From: Isoetes taiwanensis
Lineage: Eukaryota > Streptophyta > Lycopodiopsida > Isoetales > Isoetaceae
DNA length: 64,000 bases
Direction of reading: 5' to 3'
Assembly (NCBI GenBank): GCA_021234155.1
Contig: JAJEKV010000575.1
Coordinates: 1 to 64,000, forward strand
Shown here: positions 57,380-64,000 of the stretch, piece after piece
Layout: each line of letters opens with the position of its first letter
Numbering within the stretch: the stretch's first letter is position 1
The notes under the pieces: generated by a model
Seen by the model: only the letters and a program-made list of their open reading frames with translations
The model's database searches: none
What the model was told of the DNA's origin: nothing
Program-made: the position numbers and the translations under genes

Positions 57380-58320
57380 AGAATTGACATCGGCATTCTT
57401 GATGCTTGTGTGAAGGCAACTGCATCCATGCTGAAGTCTTTACTAAAACAGTAGAATATGACATTTTTGTGGGGAACACCATTGTTAATATGTATGGTAA
57501 GTGTAGATGTTTGGAATCTGCAAAAGTTATATTTGATAGAATGCCCATGCGAAATGTGATTACATGGACTGCCATGGTTTCAGCATATGCACAATGTGGA
57601 CATGGATATTGGAAAGATACACTTCAACTCTTACAAGAAATGCAAGGAACAGACAATTCTCCAAGTGGAGTTACTTGGATCACCGTTTTAGATGCATGTG
57701 CTGGGCAAGCAAACCTACTTGGAGACAAGTTTTTGCATGCTATTCTAGTGAGACGTAAACTGGATCTAGATATAATCATATGGACTGCTCCTGTCAACAT
57801 GCATGGTAAATCTGGTAATATAAACGATGCTTGCTTATTATTTAATTTCATACTTATTCGTAATGTTGCATCATGGAATGGCTGTTGTCTTGAGGTCACA
57901 GAACTTCTTTTATCGAATGCCATTGGGGAGCTATGCCCTAACAAGGTTAGCTTTATCATTGTTCTTTCTTCCTGCAGCCATGCTGGGATGCTGACAGCTA
58001 GTTGCCCACCTCTAGTGTTAATGAGTCACTATCAACATTGCCTGCCCGACTGTGGAGCACTACAACTGCATGGTTAATCTTCTTGGCGGGAAGGCCTGCT
58101 AGGTAAAGCAATTGATTTGGTTTATAAAACGCAACCTCATCCCAATGATACTTCATGGACTGCTGTGCTTAATGCCTGCAGAATGTATGATGATCTGAAA
58201 CATGGAAAGCATGCTGCAAAGTGTGCTCTTGAATATAGCCAAACAGAGGATGCAACATATGTTTTGCTATTAAATGTTTATGCATCATTATGCAGGTGGG
58301 GTCTTATCTCTGAAATATAA
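57380..58320 (+). pseudogene. PPR protein pseudogene (PLS class)
   Basis: The plus frame from 57406 (223 codons) holds pentatricopeptide repeats: GNCIHAEVFTKTVEYDIFVG, NTIVNMYGKCRCLESAKVIF, DRMPMRNVITWTAMVSAYAQ, then VTWITVLDACAGQ and a later repeat with VNMHGKSGNINDACLLFN. After a break (58077-58117) the frame 58117-58320 has NDTSWTAVLNACRMYDDLKH and ATYVLLLNVYASL, an E-type extension. PPR proteins bind organellar RNA and those with E domains usually act in C-to-U editing. Repeats are shortened, there is a stop between the two frames, and no DYW domain follows, so it is not functional as given. Confidence 0.75.
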
Positions 58321-60229
58321 AGAAGAACATGTTGCTTTGACCCAGTGAAAGAGAAGGTTTTTTTACAATTTACAGGGCCCTTTCCATTACAGAATCTTCC
58401 ACCTCCCTGGTGTCTTGTTGCAGACTACTTTGGAGGGGAAATGTTACCTTTCCAACTATCCTATGCGAATGTGTCTCCAATTATTTGTTATACCCTGAGC
58501 TTGTGCGTAATGAACTTCATCTTGCTACTGTTTGACCTACCTGCAGTTGATGGATGTTTTGTTGTGCATCTCAAAGGTAGGCATTTCCTAATGTCACCTG
58601 CTTTTCAGGAATGTAACTGCTGATCGGGTCCTTGCATACAATCCAGCATGAATTAGGTTATCGGCCTTGGTAATATCGACATTGTGGCTTTCATCATTTG
58701 AAATAACGGTTTAAATGCTAAATAGTGGACATATGTTAGTAATGCATTTGAGATCAAGTGCATCTCTGGATGGAGCGGTTTATAAAAACAACTGATTCTG
58801 AGGTTTTTTAGATTGCATTCTACTCTCTGTATCTCAGTCAGTATTTGCAATAAAGGTTTTGGTGCTTTTTATTCAAAATATGCTCAACATAATTCCTGAA
58901 ATAGCCAAAGCACATGGGCAAGTGTGAAATGTTTTTTTTTAGACAGGGTAAACGGCCATGACTTTGCCATGTGGCATGCAGCTGGATTAAGTTGCATAAT
59001 ATCAACAGCTATAAATTTGTCGTTTGGCATCTAACAGGTTGACTTACATACCTTAAAGAAGCTTGAGAGATGAACAAGAATGTTTTTCTTGCACTTGAAG
59101 AGATTGGCACAGCATATTTGCAGGGTTCCTTACACTGCTTTCTTAAGAAGAGCAAGAGGAGATGACAAAATAAATAAGAGCGAGTACTTACATAAAATGC
59201 AATTAAAAGCAGTTAGCACTTCCCTTGACATTATTTCTGTTGATTCCCAAAGATGCACAAAAAAAAGAAAAAGAAAAAAGACGTCTTCCATCTCTTGCAT
59301 GCGTGCACCTAACCTTGTCACCACATTCATAACACAGTAATTATCTTAGACCTTAAATCAATTTTACACAATGATCATCTTATACCTTAATCAATTCACA
59401 CTACAACAATTTTTGCATCAACTTTGTGTTGGCCTATTACCACCATGAGACTATATGATTCTAGAGGTGCTTTCCCAAACTACTGAAGCAAAAGAGAAAG
59501 TCAATTAGAAATCTATGAACATCATTATTGATTCCAACTTTCTTAAATTACAAATGCATGAACACCATGTTTTATAATGTTCGAATTGAGTAAGAGTGGT
59601 CATATTAAACCTTGCCCAAACCCCCGCTGTTTGTGCAAGCTCATCAACACATTACTATTAAAAAAGGGGGGATTAAAACAAAGAACTCAAGGAATTCTAA
59701 CATTAGAAGGCTTGAAAACTTTGTTGCTCTCCCGTCCTCCCTTGCGCCTGCTCCAATGATACTAAGGGCACGTTAGGATATCTAAGGGGCGGTCAACTAC
59801 GAATGTTCTTTGCCTTACCCATGCATCATGCATCAGCCCAAAATTATACTCTAGGAATAGTGTAATCCATAAATAGTAATCTATGGGAATCTACGCAATA
59901 TCGCGAAGAATCTATGCGAATCTTCATAAAGTCCTTGGGACCCAATTTCGCACCATAGAAACATGCTAAAATTGGAACATGCACCATAACAACAATGACT
60001 GCACCTTCATTGAATTTAAGGGAATCTCCATAGAATCTAAGGAAATCTCACAAAATGTAAGAGAATCTAAGAGAACCTAATGGAATATCATAAAATTTAA
60101 GAGAAGTTAAATCCTATAATAAGGAAATCTCATAAAAAGGGAAAATCTTCGTAAATTCTTAGAAAACTAGAACATGGACAAACTGAAACATGCACACACT
60201 AAAATATGCACCGTAGGATCGATTAAAAA
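58321..60229. other. Intergenic DNA, no gene seen
   Basis: AT-rich. Includes CACACTACAACAATTTTTGC at 59398, a weak CACTA-like word. Oligo repeats of GGAATCT / GAGAATCTAAG run through 59880-60130. A 92-codon plus frame at 58345-58623 has hydrophobic stretches and is not recognised. Confidence 0.3.
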
Positions 60230-60234
60230 ACTTG

Positions 60235-60276
60235 TATATATATATATATAAAAAAAAAAAAAAAAAAAAAAAAAAA
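60235..60276 (+). repeat. (TA)8 followed by a long A run
   Basis: TATATA... directly followed by about 27 A. This may be the tail of a plus-strand retroposon or a simple repeat. Confidence 0.7.
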
Positions 60277-60304
60277 CACTACTATTTGATAACATGGGAG
60301 CATA

Positions 60305-60600
60305 AAACTTTGTCTCCTTGAATGCACTGATTTTGGGATATGTTCAGCAAAGATATGACAAAGAGGCCCTCAATGACGTTAACGGAGTCCATAGATTTTG
60401 ATGGTCATACTTTTTCTAGTCCACCAAATGCATATGGTTGGCATGGGCCCTGGCACAAGGAATGCAGCTTATAATATGTGGATTTTTTTAAAACATGGTT
60501 ATATGTGCTTCATATGTGGGTGCATTGAGGATGGCAGGCAGATATTTAACACCTTGCCTAGCATGCAATGAAATCTGGGTAGAGGTCTATATGGGTTGAT
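60305..60600 (+). pseudogene. PPR gene remnant
   Basis: Pieces in different frames read VSLNALILGYVQQRYDKEAL (the VSWNALIxGYxQ repeat), then FDGHTFSS followed by a shifted equivalent of LGALAQGMQL, and EDGRQIFNTLPSMQ (the I-F-x-x-M/L-P repeat end). The order matches PLS-class repeats as in 57380-58320, 2 kb upstream, so it may be a second decayed copy or a displaced part of the same gene. Confidence 0.6.
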
Positions 60601-62740
60601 TTCAAAACCTCACTCACTCCAACAAGAGTTATGTGACAAATAAAAAAGGTTTTATTCTTTGATATTTCTATTGTATGCTTTCTCACCAGGTTACGAGCAA
60701 GATTTGAAGATAGTAGGAATAAACAATATCAATAGTCATGCAGAAATGAGATTGATACTATATGTTGCTTTAACAATATTCTAATTTCTTCATTTTTTCA
60801 TGTACAGAAAGGTACCATGGTGAAGAATATAACATATTGTGGAGCAACATGTGAGTGCCAACTCTCAAATAGAACAATCGAAATCCTAATGAACTTAGAA
60901 GCTTGAAGGGTGAAGGCATGTATGCTATGAGAATCCATACAAGCAATAGCTAAAAAGGAATCATTAGTGTAAGGGATACTTCAAGTAGAGTCTTCTCACA
61001 ATTTGGCATACCCTTTTTGTATAAGCTGTGATGGATAGGCCAAAAGGATAATATGTATTGTGAAATTAAAATCCATGTATTTTATTTTATTTTATTAGCA
61101 AGCTTGCCATTTCTCGATTTACATGCATAATCTCTTCCCCCGCACTACGTTAATTTCGCTCAAAGGATAATCAACTATTGGGGTTTAAAATAATTGACAT
61201 CCCACATATTTTTGCCTATATAATAAGAACATGGCCTAGTACCACTCAACCTTTGCCTCAATCCGCGATTCTCGCTAGGCTTTTTTTTTTTTTTTTTTTT
61301 TTTGGGGGGGAGGGGGAGGTGGAGAGGGCATTTTCACCAAACCCTCTTTTAAAGGACATCCGGGAAACCTAATCCTTCAACGTCTTTTTCTCTCTTCCGG
61401 TTGCTGCCGCCCGGATGTATGGGCCTCGGGATCTGCTTGGATGCATTTAAACATTTTTTCTCTCTCTATCTATCTCTATTTCTCCAATGCTGGTGTTCTT
61501 CCTACTCTTGGATCTTGCCCGGGTCTTTGTGGCTGTGGATTTCAATAGAGTGTTTGTTCGAACTACTATCGGTATGATACACAAGCCCCCAAAAATTAAT
61601 TCGCATTAATAATCACTATGAAAACTAGTATAAGCATGGTTTTTATACGCACAATTCATAATGTCATCAAAACCATATTGCTTTCATAGTTTTGTAAAAT
61701 TATTACGGGCTTGGTAGTAATTCTTATACTAATTTTACATCTTACACTAGTTTTTTGAAATCATTGCTAGTTTAGGAGGTGGCTTTTTAAGTATAAGTTA
61801 TTAATATTGTAATATAGGATGATTTCAAATGCTAATTATTATTATTATATATGTTTTTTTAACACGATTTTAATGCGCTCAAGTTTTTTAAGTTAGTTCA
61901 AAGACCACTATTGATTTTGCAAGTGGGTTGTGGTTTTGAGATGTGGTTACTTACCATGCTTGTTAGTAGTCTATTATGATCTGGGTTTATGCTATTGACT
62001 TCATTATGTACTTGTTTCAATCCTTAAAGTCATTGGCTTTGAGCTTGTTTTCTCATATAACTAGTAACTCCAACTAACATGTCTATATTTTCAAAAGTTG
62101 CCTTCGCCGTAATGTAATTGATTGCGGTTATAAGCTTTTGTTATGTACATTGACTTGTTCTTATTGGTTGCATGATGTGGTTTGTGGATTAATTAAGCTC
62201 TTATTTCCAATATTTCAAAGATAATTTGGATTGGGCAAAAATTAGATATTTATAACTTTAAACAAATGTTTTTCATTTTAATGGGTTTGCTGTGTATTCT
62301 TCATGTATACTATTTAGTGTTTATAAAGCATGCGCATAATTTTCCTTAAAGAAGAATCATTCGAAATATTTATCATGTATGGTCTAGGTTGTTCTTTGCA
62401 TATTTGAGTTGCACTTATATTGTGCTTTGGTGGTGGGGAGAGAAGGAATGAGGCAAATTGACTAGAAATTTGGTACGTAGAGGTAAAGTCAAATAGAAAT
62501 TTGGCACCACTTTAAATAACCCATAGGTCAGGTATTACTATGGGTCTCCATCCAAGTTAAATACTCTTCAAAAGATAGCTATGCAATGTAGTTGGGTTCC
62601 AGTAGCCAAATGGGTTCCTATGTGGTACTCAAATTGTAGAATGGTTTGAGTCATTTATGAACTTTAGTAGGGTGTTTGTCAAGATGCCAATTAGTAGGGC
62701 CAGGTTGCCAAGATGATATGTAGGTAGAAATTTTAATCAA
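60601..62740. other. Intergenic DNA with a T23-G7 tract
   Basis: AT-rich. A run of 23 T followed by 7 G occurs at 61281-61310, possibly the inverted poly(A) of a minus-strand retroposon. No gene recognised. Confidence 0.3.
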
Positions 62741-62746
62741 TGTTGA

Positions 62747-62907
62747 GAACAATGGTGATAAAATATTCTTATGTAGGGATGTACAACAATGGTGATAGAA
62801 TATTCTTATGTAGGGATGTACGTGGGAGTTGCAATTGTTCTCTCAATGTTGCGTACAATGGCGATAGGATATCCTTATGTAGGAAGGAAGGAAGGAAGGA
62901 AGGAAGG
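62747..62907 (+). repeat. 37-bp minisatellite and (GGAA)n
   Basis: ACAATGGTGATA-AATATTCTTATGTAGGGATGT occurs twice in tandem (62747-62820) and a third, changed copy follows near 62853-62884. The last is extended by (GGAA)6 to 62907, where repeat R begins. Confidence 0.75.
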
Positions 62908-62909
62908 TA

Positions 62910-63830
62910 CTTTTATCGTCCACGGAGACCAATCGGTCTATGGGACCCAATACAAAAACGCACAAAGCGGATTATCGCCTTGCCGGATTAAACGAAGGGT
63001 TTTCGAGGGAAAGCAAATGGGCAAACAATCACCAAGCACAAACCGGCCCTAACATATAAAATGCGAAACACCCAAATATATCTGATCATGCACCGTGACC
63101 AGAGTGCCTAATCCCGAAAGCGGCAAAGGGGGCAAAGGTGACCTCGCAGGTCCAAGTACCTCCTAAATGTACGACCCTGTGGCACGTACTGACAGGTGCT
63201 CATCAGCAAATGTGCGGCAAGTCCGGCCATTACTAAGGGAGCCGATCCCTGCCCGGACCGGGACTGGCAACTCGCTGAAAGTGTGCAGACTCATCCTCAA
63301 CTACCTGTTTGAAAGTGTGAGCCCCGGGTTCCCCTAATCCACCCGCCCATCACCGAAGATGGTGGGCACGGGTGGGCGAATGGACCACTTTCTGGGCAAC
63401 CGGGAATAGCCGCGGCCCCGCTAACACGGGTTGATGTGCTCCCTTGTAATGGGCCATTTTCAACGCTTAGAGCACCGGGTCCCGAAGCTTGCCAAGGAAA
63501 CAAATCCAGTTTCGACAGCCAGGTTCACGACGATGGGGGCTCCCGATGGGTGAACCACTAAGGTTTACCCTTCCAACAGCCCTGCGACCCATTGCCAAAA
63601 ATGCCTTCGCAATCACCCATGGGGTAACCACTCCAAAAAATGTGTCATTCAGTCGCCAAAACCGACAGGGGACAAGGTTTCACCCCGAGCCCCGGCCAAA
63701 AAATGCCTTCCCCGACCGCCAAGTCATTCCAGGTTCGACCGCCCCAAACCTCTAACCCCCGAATCTAAGGAGCGGATGTGACCGATGGCCCCAATCATAG
63801 AGCTCGCCTCGGTGATGTTGTTGTCACGGG
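62910..63830 (-). repeat. Dispersed repeat R, copy 2
   Basis: ACTTTTATCGTCCACGGAGACC and following blocks match copy 1 at 52193. On the minus strand it would lie downstream of the LINE RT fragment at 63830-64000, so R is probably the 3' part of a LINE with a microsatellite tail. Frames predicted in this GC-rich stretch on the plus strand are not supported. Confidence 0.45.
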
Positions 63831-64000
63831 CATGGCATAAAAGCTGCCAGCTGTCACCAGAAGCGGATAGACGCCTTCCGCCAGAGCGAGGAGGGGAACT
63901 CCACCCCTAGGTACTTGTAGGTGGGCGTGACGCCCACAGTCATCCCCGATATGTGAGTGCAGGAGGCATGGGGTGACGTGAAGAGGATATGAGAACCACC
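63831..64000 (-). pseudogene. LINE RT C-terminal fragment, runs off the window
   Basis: The minus strand reads VGVTPTYKYLGVEFPSSLWR. YKYLGVxF is the motif that follows the RT in LINE proteins and also appears in the decayed LINE at 37.97 kb. The rest of the RT would lie beyond the right edge. Confidence 0.45.

Noticed and set aside
59398-59420. CACTACAACAATTTTTG as a CACTA end
   Set aside because: The match to the CACTA terminus is only about eight bases and no subterminal repeats follow.

Overview
The window looks like nuclear DNA of a land plant. It holds chromodomain-bearing Ty3/gypsy retrotransposons, LINE fragments, a CACTA end, Mutator-type elements with 9-bp target duplications, and decayed PLS-type pentatricopeptide repeat (PPR) genes. 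The PPR phrasing recalls large fern families, but that placement is only an impression. No intact host gene was recognised. Almost everything is transposon-derived and broken by stops and frameshifts, some of which may be sequencing errors.

Left part, 1-34 kb: nested minus-strand retrotransposons. Element E2 (1179-15230) has related LTRs (LTR1), an initiator-Met-type primer-binding site and GATTC target duplications, and sits in the centre of a large fold-back repeat. Read from its 5' end it carries ORF1 with a C-terminal histone H3 fold, ORF2, gag, protease, reverse transcriptase, part of RNase H and a chromodomain; integrase is missing. A second element, E1 (about 16657-27663), has a diverged LTR (LTR2), its own primer-binding site, and the same order: ORF1 with a divergent H3 fold, ORF2, gag, protease, RT, RNase H, integrase, chromodomain. 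The block 9546-16656 (LTR2, ORF2 start, ORF1/H3, LTR1, fold-back arm) recurs as a direct repeat at 26065-33927, flanking the E1 coding core.

The main discovery candidate is this chromovirus lineage with two extra ORFs upstream of gag. ORF1 begins with a short sequence resembling the H3 tail (MANTKST or MAVTKST; H3 is MARTKQT) and ends in a histone H3 fold, in two clearly diverged elements. With the chromodomain at the other end of the element, this suggests a chromatin-directed function, which is inference.

Right part, 34-64 kb: AT-rich intergenic DNA with scattered elements. These are a LINE 3' end with a 32-A tail (36.4 kb), a decayed LINE RT (37.6-38.1 kb), a 2.3-kb Mutator-like element with a GGAATCAC minisatellite and 9-bp target duplication (38.8-41.2 kb), a 181-bp Mutator-type MITE (42.4 kb), a LINE endonuclease on the minus strand (43.2-43.9 kb), a CACTA terminus (48.4 kb) abutting a 5'-truncated plus-strand LINE with poly(A) (48.7-51.4 kb), two copies of a repeat with microsatellite-bordered ends (52.2 and 62.9 kb), and two PPR pseudogene remnants (57.4-58.3 and 60.3-60.6 kb).
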